From Pricia mediterranea (lineage in GTDB: Bacteria > Bacteroidota > Bacteroidia > Flavobacteriales > Flavobacteriaceae), in NCBI RefSeq assembly GCF_032248455.1, contig NZ_JAVTTP010000001.1, positions 3,470,501 to 3,534,500 of the forward strand: DNA of 64,000 nucleotides, read 5' to 3'. A program made the translations under genes and the position numbers. This document shows positions 56,320 to 64,000 of this stretch, one piece after another. The notes under the pieces are model-generated. The model was not told the origin of the DNA. It worked only from the letters and a program-made list of their open reading frames with translations, and ran no database searches. Each line of letters opens with the position of its first letter. Positions within the stretch are counted from its first letter, which is position 1.

Positions 56320-57441
56320 ATGAAACTAAATCCTTTATTAGCCTTAGTACTTTTCGCCTGTTCCGTAACCGCCCAAAAAAACGTCCACCAAATGGCGGAA
56401 GGCCTGATCAACCATCAGGATCTTTTCAATGCGACCGACAACGATTCAATAGCCTGCTATCGCATTCCCGCACTGATTACGGCATCTAATGGAGATGTCC
56501 TCGCGGCCATCGACGAACGGATCCCATCTTGCAATGACCTTCGCGGGAGCGATGATATCAACATTGTGTTACGCAGAAGCACGGACAACGGCCAGACCTG
56601 GTCGCCCATCGAGACCGTAATCGATTTTCCGCTGGGCGAGTCCGCCTCGGACCCGTCCTTTATCGTGGACGAAACCACCGACGAGATCTTTTTGTTCTAT
56701 AATTTCATGAACCTCGATACCGAGAAGGACGTTTACTACCTCCACGTGGTCAAGAGCGATGATAACGGGAAAACCTGGAGCGAACCCGAAGACATCACCG
56801 ATCAGATCGCAAAACCGGAATGGCACGACGATTTTAAGTTCATTACCTCTGGCCGGGGCATACAGACCCGGGGCGGTAAATTGCTACACTGCATGGTCAA
56901 CCTAAAGCGGGGTCTTCACGTATTTGGAAGTGACGACCATGGCGAGAGCTGGTACTTCATCGATACCCCCATCACCCCCGCCGACGAGTCAAAAATTGTC
57001 GAGCTCGAAGACGGAAGGTGGATGATCAACGCCAGGGTCAATGACAAAAAAGGAATCCGCTATGTGCACATATCCTCGGACGAAGGCAAGACATGGACCA
57101 CCGAGCCGGAACCCCAACTCAGTGACCCGGGCTGCAATGCAAGCATCATCCGATACACTTCCACCGAGGATGGCTACGATAAGAACAGGTTGCTTTTTGC
57201 CAATGCCAATTCAGAAGACGACCGTACCAACCTCACCGTACGCGTTAGCTATGACGAGGGAAAAACATGGTCGGAGGGCAAGACAATATACGGGGGCAGC
57301 GCCGCCTATTCTTCCCTTACGGTGCTGGACAATGGAGATATCGCCGTATTTTTTGAGAAGGACGACTATACCGAGAATGTATTCGCCAGCTTTTCCCTAG
57401 CCTGGTTGACGGACGGGGCGGACCAGTATCAAAAACCTTAA
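56320..57441 (+). CDS. nanH: exo-alpha-sialidase, GH33
   Basis: 373 residues from ATG 56320, where a signal peptide starts (MKLNPLLALVLFACSVTAQ); the frame opens at 56251 but those 23 residues precede the signal. The YRIP motif (47-50) carries the first catalytic arginine. At least five Asp-boxes of the form SxDxGxTW are spread through the six-blade propeller: STDNGQTW (87-94), SDDNGKTW, SDDHGESW, SSDEGKTW, SYDEGKTW. It releases terminal sialic acids from glycans. Cys14 in the signal is not a good lipobox. It is followed within six bases by the transporter fusion. Confidence 0.93.
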   Translation: MKLNPLLALVLFACSVTAQKNVHQMAEGLINHQDLFNATDNDSIACYRIPALITASNGDVLAAIDERIPSCNDLRGSDDINIVLRRSTDNGQTWSPIETVIDFPLGESASDPSFIVDETTDEIFLFYNFMNLDTEKDVYYLHVVKSDDNGKTWSEPEDITDQIAKPEWHDDFKFITSGRGIQTRGGKLLHCMVNLKRGLHVFGSDDHGESWYFIDTPITPADESKIVELEDGRWMINARVNDKKGIRYVHISSDEGKTWTTEPEPQLSDPGCNASIIRYTSTEDGYDKNRLLFANANSEDDRTNLTVRVSYDEGKTWSEGKTIYGGSAAYSSLTVLDNGDIAVFFEKDDYTENVFASFSLAWLTDGADQYQKP

Positions 57442-57447
57442 AACGGA

Positions 57448-60063
57448 ATGAGAAACAGTATTCATTCGGCAATCAGTGTATTCCTCCTTTTGTTCGCATT
57501 GATATCGAGAGGCCAGGAGATTCCGAAAGTCAGATTGATCGATGTGCCCGAGCTTCCCGCAAAGGCGAAGGACTCCGTTTCCTTTGGATATGCGGGAATG
57601 GTTGGTGGGTGGCACAATGGGGCCGTAATTGCTGCCGGGGGCGCCAACTTTCCCAGCGGACTACCTTGGGAAGGTGGCAAAAAAGTATATAGTGACAGCA
57701 TTTATGTGCTGAACGACGGGCAGTGGAAATTGGCCGGGCGATCGTTGCCATTTCCCCTTGCTTATGGAGCTTCGGTGTCCACTCCCGAGGGAATTTTGGT
57801 CATCGGCGGGGAGGATGGCATTACGGCGAAAGATCAAGTGCTCAGGTTAAGGTACGATCCGGCATCCGAGGAGGTCGAGATTGCCAGGTTTCCAAGTCTG
57901 CCCGAGCCCTTGGCCTATACCGCCGCCGTGGTCGAAGCGGGGTATGTGTATGTCGTTGGCGGTAAAAACGCCGATAGGAGCGTCAATTCCTTTTATCGGA
58001 TGCGCTTGGACAATCCCAAAAAATGGGAAAAACTTGAGGATTTACCCGGTGCTCCCCGCGCGTTGCATACTATTGCCGTCCAAGAAACCAAAGATTCGAG
58101 AAAACTGTTTGTTATCGGCGGGCGTAACCAGCTATCGGGCCAAAAATCGGAGCCTCTGACCACCTATCTATCCTACGACCTACAGGATAATTTTTGGAAA
58201 AATGAAGGGGAGATACCGATCAATGGAAAGCCCAGGGTCTTGATGGGGGCTTCCGCCGAGAGTATAGGCTCGATGGGCATCATGGTTTACGGCGGTTCCG
58301 ATGAAGTGCTGTTCGACCGGTTGGAGCACATTGCGCTACAACTCGACAGCGAAAAAAACGATTCCATTCAGGCCAGCCTTACTGCTGAAAGGGATGCCCT
58401 TTTAAATTCCCATCCCGGTTTCTCCCAAGAAATCCTCGGTTATAATAGTATCACCAAAACCTGGTATGTGTACGATACCTTGCCGGACCCAATTCCGGTG
58501 ACCGCGTTATCCTTTAAAAAGGCCGACGATTTTGTCATTGTTTCCGGGGAGGTTTCCCCCGGCATCCGTACGCCCGAAGTACGGACATATGCCATTGCCG
58601 ATGCCACCAAACCCTTCGGTATTATCAATTATACCGTTTTGGCCCTCTACTTGCTGATTTCCCTTCTGATCGGGGTCTATTTTGCACGTAAACAAAAGTC
58701 CACCGAAGATTATTTCGTAGGTGGCGGGCGAATCCCGTGGTGGGCATCGGGCCTCAGTGTCTTCGGCACCCTGCTGAGCGCCATTACTTTTATGGCCATC
58801 CCCGCCAAGGCATTTATAACGGATTGGTCTTTCTTTTTTCTAAACATTACGGCCATTCTGATCACGCCCGTAATCGCGTTTATCTTTATTCCCTTCTTTA
58901 ACAAACTGCATATTCGAACCGCCTACGAATATCTGGAGAACCGCTTTAATTACGCGGCCCGCGCCTTCGGCAGTCTTTCCTTTATCCTTTTTCAGCTGGG
59001 ACGGATCGGAATCGTACTGCTACTGCCCTCGCTGGCCATTTCGATAGTGACGGGCATTCCGGTGGAAACCAGTATTATGATCATGGGGGTACTCTGCATC
59101 CTCTACACCACTTTCGGGGGCATCGAAGCGGTCATCTGGACCGATGTTCTGCAGGTCATCGTGCTGCTCGGCGGTAGTATTCTGGCAGTCGCTTGGATGA
59201 TGATCTATACGGAAACCTCATTTGGCGAAATGATTACCTATGCCTCGGAGCGCGACAAGTTCAATATCGCCAATATGGATCTTGACTTTACCGAATCCAC
59301 TTTCTGGGTGGTCTTTATCGGGGGGCTCGCCTCGGCCATGGTCACCCAGGGTACCGATCAGACCATCGTACAGCGTTATCTGACGAGTTCAAGCGTCAAG
59401 GATTCCCAAAAAACGCTCTATACGAACGCCGTTCTCACCCTTCCGGCCACCATCATATTTTTCGGTATAGGAACCCTCTTGTTTATCTTTTATACCGAAA
59501 TGCCCAACGCCCTTTCCCCGGCAATCTCCAATAACGATTCCATTTTCCCGTGGTTTATAGTGCGGGAATTGCCTATAGGCGTTTCGGGCCTTCTGGTGGC
59601 TGGAATATTCTCCGCGGCCATGTCAAGCATCAGCAGTAGTCTCAATTCCGTATCCACCGCCTATTGCAACGATTTCCATCAACACTTCAGGTCCCGGACC
59701 AAGGACACCAAAATGCTGCGGATAGCAAGGATCGTGACCATACTTACGGGAATCGTCGGAATACTATTGGCACTGTGGATGGCGAACTCCAACATCAAAT
59801 CGCTCTGGGACCAATTCTATCGCTATCTCGGACTGTTTACCGGGGGGCTGGGCGGCATGTTCCTTTTGGGGATGCTGACCAAAAAGGCCAACGCCACCGG
59901 AACATTAATGGGCCTGGTAGCCAGCGCCATCCTGATCTGGTACATTAGCGTTTTTACCGAGATCAGCTTTTTGATGTACGCGTTTTTCGGGGTCGCCTCC
60001 TGTTTTATTTTCGGATACGTCTTTAGCTTGATTTTCAAGGATAGGAAGGTGGCTCATTCCTAA
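57448..60063 (+). CDS. fusion: exported kelch mutarotase-like domain plus Na+:solute symporter (sialate uptake)
   Basis: 871 residues in one open frame. Residues 1-22 are a signal peptide; about 43-382 form a kelch propeller of the cyclically permuted mutarotase/NanM type (GGANFPSGLPWEGG, repeated VVGGKN and VIGGRN). Residues about 394-866 are a sodium:solute symporter with 13 or so membrane helices (TEDYFVGGGRIPWWASGLSVFGT ... AGIFSAAMSSISSSLNSVS). NanM-type enzymes convert alpha- to beta-Neu5Ac. The fusion would place mutarotation at the entrance of the transporter. Elsewhere the two are usually separate genes. Confidence 0.9.
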   Translation: MRNSIHSAISVFLLLFALISRGQEIPKVRLIDVPELPAKAKDSVSFGYAGMVGGWHNGAVIAAGGANFPSGLPWEGGKKVYSDSIYVLNDGQWKLAGRSLPFPLAYGASVSTPEGILVIGGEDGITAKDQVLRLRYDPASEEVEIARFPSLPEPLAYTAAVVEAGYVYVVGGKNADRSVNSFYRMRLDNPKKWEKLEDLPGAPRALHTIAVQETKDSRKLFVIGGRNQLSGQKSEPLTTYLSYDLQDNFWKNEGEIPINGKPRVLMGASAESIGSMGIMVYGGSDEVLFDRLEHIALQLDSEKNDSIQASLTAERDALLNSHPGFSQEILGYNSITKTWYVYDTLPDPIPVTALSFKKADDFVIVSGEVSPGIRTPEVRTYAIADATKPFGIINYTVLALYLLISLLIGVYFARKQKSTEDYFVGGGRIPWWASGLSVFGTLLSAITFMAIPAKAFITDWSFFFLNITAILITPVIAFIFIPFFNKLHIRTAYEYLENRFNYAARAFGSLSFILFQLGRIGIVLLLPSLAISIVTGIPVETSIMIMGVLCILYTTFGGIEAVIWTDVLQVIVLLGGSILAVAWMMIYTETSFGEMITYASERDKFNIANMDLDFTESTFWVVFIGGLASAMVTQGTDQTIVQRYLTSSSVKDSQKTLYTNAVLTLPATIIFFGIGTLLFIFYTEMPNALSPAISNNDSIFPWFIVRELPIGVSGLLVAGIFSAAMSSISSSLNSVSTAYCNDFHQHFRSRTKDTKMLRIARIVTILTGIVGILLALWMANSNIKSLWDQFYRYLGLFTGGLGGMFLLGMLTKKANATGTLMGLVASAILIWYISVFTEISFLMYAFFGVASCFIFGYVFSLIFKDRKVAHS

Positions 60064-60185
60064 GGGACGTTATATTGACTTATATAACCCATACTTAATT
60101 TCGGGTCGGACGCTGAGGCTTTCATTAGTAATGGCCCAGGTTCGGTGACTTTCAAACTGCTATTTAACACTTTACCATGTGCGCT

Positions 60186-60208
60186 AAGTTACTGGAATTA
60201 TGTAACTT
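60186..60208 (+). promoter_or_regulatory. inverted repeat upstream of catalase
   Basis: AAGTTAC (60186-60192) and GTAACTT (60202-60208) with a nine-base gap, 39 bases before the catalase ATG. Size and position fit an operator for a dimeric regulator such as OxyR or PerR, but no family-specific consensus is recognised. Confidence 0.45.
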
Positions 60209-60247
60209 CATTCACTTATTGTACAACCGATTAAAAGACGAAATGAA

Positions 60248-61762
60248 ATGAAGGAAAAAGACTCAAAACTCACCAGACGGACCGGGGCGCCAGTTGGGGA
60301 CAACCAAAATGTACAAACAGCCGGTCCGCGCGGACCCATGTTAATGCAGGATGCCTGGTTTCTTGAAAAAATGGCAAACTTCGACCGAGAGGTAATCCCT
60401 GAAAGAAGAATGCACGCGAAAGGCTCAGGGGCTTTCGGCACGTTCACTGTAACGCATGACATCACGCAATACACCAAGGCCAAAATATTTAGTGAAGTGG
60501 GGAAAAAGACCGAAATGTTCAGCCGCTTTTCCACGGTTGCCGGCGAAAGGGGGGCCGCGGATGCCGAAAGGGATATCCGGGGCTTTGCACTGAAGTTCTA
60601 TACCGAGGAAGGAATCTGGGACCTGGTCGGAAACAATACCCCGGTATTTTTCTTTCGGGACCCGATGAAGTTCCCGGACCTGAACCACGCCGTAAAACGT
60701 GATCCAAAAACCAATTTACGGAGCCCCAACAACAACTGGGATTTCTGGACGCTGCTCCCCGAAGCCCTGCACCAGGTGACCATAGTAATGAGCGATAGAG
60801 GCATTCCCAGAGGGTACCGACATATGCACGGTTTTGGAAGCCATACCTTCAGTTTTATAAACAAGGAGAATGTAAGACACTGGGTGAAGTTCCATTTCAT
60901 TACCCAACAGGGAATCGAGAATCTTACGGATAAAGAGGCTGTGGAATTAGTGGGCATTGACCGTGAATCATCGCAAAGGGATCTTTTTGATGCCATTGAA
61001 AAAGAGGATTTCCCAAAGTGGAAAATGTTCGTCCAAGTTATGACGGAAGAGGAGGCGAAGACCTACCGTTTCCATCCTTTTGATCTGACCAAGGTGTGGT
61101 CAAAAAAGGATTTTCCGCTTATTCCCGTCGGGGAATTCGAACTGAACCGGAATCCGGAAAATTATTTTCAGGATGTGGAGCAGGCCGCCTTCGACCCTAC
61201 GAACATCGTCCCCGGAATCGGGTTCTCCCCGGACAAAATGCTGCAGGGAAGATTGTTTTCCTATGGGGATGCACAGCGATACAGGCTGGGGGTCAACCAC
61301 TATCAAATCCCCGTGAACAAACCCACTTGTCCCTATCACGCATACCATCGTGACGGGGCCATGCGTGTCGATGGCAATTACGGTGCGACCAAACATTATG
61401 AACCCAACAGTTATGGGGAATGGCAGGAACAGCCCAGGGCAAAAGAACCGCCCTTGGAATTGGAGGGTACCGCTTATGCACACAATTTCAGGGACGACGA
61501 CGAAGATTATTTCACGCAGCCTGGGGATTTGTTCCGCATTATCAAGGCCGACGGCAAGGCGGATCTATTGTTCAAGAATACGGCGGCTCAAGTAGGGGGT
61601 GCCGACAAATTCATTCAGGTCCGCCATATCAGAAACTGCTTTAAGGCAGACCCCGAATATGGGGAAGGAGTTGCAAAAGCGCTTGACCTAACTATGGACG
61701 AAGTCAATAACTTCGACATGACTCCCTATAATAAGTGGGCACCAAAGCCTACCAAAGGATAG
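60248..61762 (+). CDS. katA: catalase KatA, small-subunit (clade 3) type
   Basis: 504 residues. Catalytic His56 in [14 protein letters not shown], the catalytic Asn in [13 protein letters not shown] and the haem-ligand Tyr in [14 protein letters not shown]. Length and lack of a C-terminal flavodoxin-like domain point to the small-subunit haem catalases, which also bind NADPH. It breaks down H2O2 in the cytoplasm. It is a single gene; the inverted repeat at 60186 is the likely control site. Confidence 0.96.
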   Translation: MKEKDSKLTRRTGAPVGDNQNVQTAGPRGPMLMQDAWFLEKMANFDREVIPERRMHAKGSGAFGTFTVTHDITQYTKAKIFSEVGKKTEMFSRFSTVAGERGAADAERDIRGFALKFYTEEGIWDLVGNNTPVFFFRDPMKFPDLNHAVKRDPKTNLRSPNNNWDFWTLLPEALHQVTIVMSDRGIPRGYRHMHGFGSHTFSFINKENVRHWVKFHFITQQGIENLTDKEAVELVGIDRESSQRDLFDAIEKEDFPKWKMFVQVMTEEEAKTYRFHPFDLTKVWSKKDFPLIPVGEFELNRNPENYFQDVEQAAFDPTNIVPGIGFSPDKMLQGRLFSYGDAQRYRLGVNHYQIPVNKPTCPYHAYHRDGAMRVDGNYGATKHYEPNSYGEWQEQPRAKEPPLELEGTAYAHNFRDDDEDYFTQPGDLFRIIKADGKADLLFKNTAAQVGGADKFIQVRHIRNCFKADPEYGEGVAKALDLTMDEVNNFDMTPYNKWAPKPTKG

Positions 61763-61935
61763 GTTTTCCGAAAAATCACCAAGTTTGGGATGAGCCGAAG
61801 GAATTGATGGAAGCGAATCGAACATACTTGGGCAGGTTCAAGTACAAACAATCAGATCGTAGGTATTGGCGACAATCGTTATAATAGCTAATAGTTACGA
61901 TCTGTTGTCATTGGACGACCGTTGTGGTTGGCCGA

Positions 61936-62376
61936 TTAGACCAACGGAACGGCCAATAAAGGAATTTTCAGTTCATCGATCAAATCCCGTTTCTTGTTTT
62001 CGGTAAACAATCCGTAAACCAAATGTTTTCTTTTATGCCCGGCCACAACAAGGTCAATATTGTGCGCTTTAACGATTTCTGTGAGCGATTTGATGACCGG
62101 CCCCTTAATTAAGCAGCCTTTAGCGGAAACATCGTATTTTTCTATGGTCTGCTGTGCCAATTGTTCAAGAAAGGCGGCTTCTTTCTTGTGTTCCTCGTCT
62201 CTCTTATTGTAAACATACTGAGGACCGGCCTCACGAGCCAGAAAATCTTTCGGATTGTCTGCCGTCACGTGTATAATCCAAATTTTCGCATCTGTGAGCT
62301 TGGCGATTTTGACAGCATAGGCTATTAACTGATCTGCATTTTTTGGTCGGTCGACCGCCACGAGTATGTTCTTCAT
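61936..62376 (-). CDS. universal stress protein, single Usp domain
   Basis: 146 residues, one UspA fold starting MKNILVAVDRPKNADQLIAYAVKIA. The usual ATP loop G-x2-G-x9-G(S/T) is replaced by AGHKRKHLVYGLFTENKKR, so nucleotide binding is uncertain. A -7 box TAGCTTTG is found on the minus strand at 62406-62399. It is a different subtype from the three two-domain Usps at 34-44 kb. Confidence 0.82.
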   Translation of the reverse strand: MKNILVAVDRPKNADQLIAYAVKIAKLTDAKIWIIHVTADNPKDFLAREAGPQYVYNKRDEEHKKEAAFLEQLAQQTIEKYDVSAKGCLIKGPVIKSLTEIVKAHNIDLVVAGHKRKHLVYGLFTENKKRDLIDELKIPLLAVPLV

Positions 62377-62568
62377 AAAATTTAAGATTAATGGAATTCA
62401 AAGCTAAGTAAAAAACATGTCTTTTCGAGATTGACTTTTGATCTACTAAATAGCAGCTTAGATTTATGGTTTATAGGAGTTGTCTCAACAATGGTATTTT
62501 AGATATCGTGTTTATCATAAGAATTCTTTTACTTCTGGAAAAGGGGAATTTGGCTCCTCAGGGTGTTC

Positions 62569-63726
62569 TCACACATCCCTTGTTATTTTCCTAATCTTAA
62601 AATGCAGAATTACTGCCGATAGGGTCAAACAAATGATGGCAATAACACCCATTGCGAGTAAGGGCCCATAAATATGGGAAATTCCGGAGTGATTGAGGTA
62701 CAGCAATCTGAAGGTTTTCAAATAATGCGTTAATGGGATCAAATCGGCTATAAATTGTACCCAAGTAGGCATTTGACTCAGGGGCCAGGTAAATCCGCTA
62801 AGGATAAAACTTGGCGTAGCCACGACCATTAATACTTCCGTAGCTTTCAATTAATTGGGCAAGACAATACTTACCAAAACCCCTATTCCGCAAACGGCAA
62901 GGATAAAGACGAACGTACTCAGCGAAAATCCCCAAAAGGCACCGCTAATGACCATATTGAAATATCTGGAAAAGCCCCAGTACAATAGGAGTATTCCAAC
63001 GGACATAATCATATAGGGTATAATTTTTACGGCTAGCATTCCAAGTGCATTTGGCATTTTTCGAACCAATTCCCTGAACGTGCCGTTTTCATATTCAGCG
63101 GCAAAGGTGAGGGCCAATCCCAATAGCAAGACCTGTTGGAAAACCGTTAACAAGACCCCGGGCAGCATAAAGTACAAATAGTTGCCGCTTCTGATACTCT
63201 GTTTGATGATCGTGGTCTTGAACGGTTCATAGTTTTGGGCGGCCACATATTCCGGAACTCCCTGTTTCATCTGGGATTCTATCTGAATGCCCGCTTTCAT
63301 TGTCATGGCGACAGCATTGACCGCCATGAGTGCCGTGTTGGAGGTCAAGGTGTTCGAAGCATCCACAAAAAGGGTGATCTCGGTCAATCGATTTTGTTGG
63401 ATTCCGGACGTAAATCCGATCGGTATGTTTACGATGACGGTAGCTTCTTCATCGATCGCCCTATCCTTGGCGCCGTTCATGGCGGGTAGTACGGCGGCTA
63501 CTTCGATACTTTCGATTTCCTCGAGCATATCGATAAACGTAGTGCTCATCGGACTATGATCTTGATCGACCACAATAATGGGGAGGTCCGTTATTTTTCC
63601 TTTTTGATATACGGCCCCGATGAGAACACCGTATAAAATGGGGGCACCGATAAATAAAAGTCGCAGTACGCTATTGCTAAAAAATAGCCTGAATTCCCTT
63701 TTTATCAAGTGTACAAATTTCTTCAC
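62569..63726 (-). pseudogene. ABC-2 type permease interrupted by an in-frame stop
   Basis: Two consecutive segments in the same frame (62851-63726 and 62569-62850) make one 385-codon ABC-2 permease of the YhhJ/YbhS type. The first gives an N-terminal helix, a large periplasmic loop, then membrane helices up to VSIVLPN; TAA at 62853-62851 follows; the frame continues LKATEVLMVVATPSFILSGFTWP with the last two helices. A single C-to-T change (CAA Gln to TAA) explains it. Such permeases work with an HlyD adaptor and an ATPase in drug or sterol export. Six bases separate it from the adaptor gene upstream. Confidence 0.75.
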
Positions 63727-63732
63727 GTTGCT

Positions 63733-64000
63733 TTATTTGTCAAGTTCTAGGGAAACAGAGGCCTTGGTGATCAAATCTCTCGTCTTTTCTGGTGCTGTGG
63801 GGCGTACTTCTACTTCAAATAAGGCTTGTTGCATATCAAAATCGGGATACGCGGTAGCAATGTTGGCGTACGAACTCAGCGCCTTTACGGTGCTCACTTC
63901 GCCGTCGATAAGCGGCGCATCTTTATAGAGCACCTTTACCTTTATTTTTTCGCCAGGCTTGACCTCGCCCAATTGACCTTCCGGAATGGTAAACCTAAAA
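63733..64000 (-). CDS. HlyD-family membrane-fusion adaptor, C-terminal part (cut by window edge)
   Basis: The frame stays open to the right edge. The visible C-terminal part includes FTIPEGQLGEVKPGEKIKV, DGEVSTVKALSSYANIATA and FEVEVRPTAPEKTRDLI, typical of the beta-barrel domain of HlyD/YbhG-type adaptors that pair with ABC-2 permeases. It would connect the permease to an outer-membrane channel. The N-terminus and any ATPase gene lie outside the window. Confidence 0.75.
   Translation of the reverse strand, partial: FRFTIPEGQLGEVKPGEKIKVKVLYKDAPLIDGEVSTVKALSSYANIATAYPDFDMQQALFEVEVRPTAPEKTRDLITKASVSLELDK

Overview
The window is chromosomal DNA from a member of the Bacteroidota, most likely a marine, carotenoid-producing Flavobacteriaceae species. 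Supporting signs are a SusC/SusD pair, an IgnoredCpD-type carboxypeptidase-regulatory domain protein, a flavobacterial crtI-crtB-crtZ pigment cluster, absence of Shine-Dalgarno leaders, and several promoters of the Bacteroidota form TTG(N17-23)TAnnTTTG. Base composition is fairly even throughout. I see no IS element, prophage, CRISPR array, rRNA or origin. Both window ends cut genes (recQ on the left, an HlyD-family adaptor on the right).

Layout. 1-4.7 kb: end of recQ, an LD-carboxypeptidase, a DUF5686-like cell-surface protein, a candidate small RNA with a strong promoter, and rluF. 5.1-11.1 kb: a three-gene RND efflux operon (outer-membrane channel, adaptor, pump). 11.1-19.3 kb: a class A beta-lactamase-like serine hydrolase, two SurA-like periplasmic folding factors followed by a MoxR ATPase, a 755-residue aconitase and a TlpA-like thioredoxin. 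19.4-23.4 kb: a carotenoid operon headed by a MerR-type regulator with the complete residue signature of a coenzyme-B12 light sensor (CarH). 23.5-27 kb: tRNA-Leu(GAG), ftsH and rtcB.

27.3-34 kb holds a nine-gene operon in the order atpD-C-Q-R-B-E-F-A-G. This is the diagnostic order of the N-type rotary ATPase, a second, laterally spread ATPase distinct from the housekeeping F-type enzyme. Its c subunit has a two-carboxylate ion site plus the residues used for Na+ binding, and its b subunit carries a delta-like C-terminal region in place of a separate delta gene. 34-44 kb is a stress and redox neighbourhood: three two-domain universal stress proteins, a second (924-residue) aconitase, a frameshifted ArsC/Spx-like gene, an MgtE magnesium channel, Dps and an SMR exporter. 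Two diverged copies of a non-coding repeat flank this block.

44-46.4 kb holds a zinc-ribbon membrane protein, a small membrane protein and an M20 amidohydrolase. 46.8-60.1 kb is a sialic-acid utilisation locus: GH18 lipoprotein, Neu5Ac lyase, SusC/SusD, GntR regulator, N-acylglucosamine 2-epimerase, GH33 sialidase, and a single-chain fusion of a periplasmic sialate-mutarotase-like kelch domain to a Na+ symporter. Three copies of a palindrome TATGT-N3-ACATA sit at the promoters of the lyase, susC and the epimerase, which makes the GntR protein the likely regulator of the locus. The logic is: sialidase frees Neu5Ac, SusCD imports it to the periplasm, the mutarotase/symporter fusion takes it to the cytoplasm, and lyase plus epimerase convert it to GlcNAc. 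The GlcNAc kinase is not in the window. 60.2-64 kb ends with a catalase, a single-domain universal stress protein, and an ABC-2 permease gene interrupted by an in-frame stop next to its HlyD partner.
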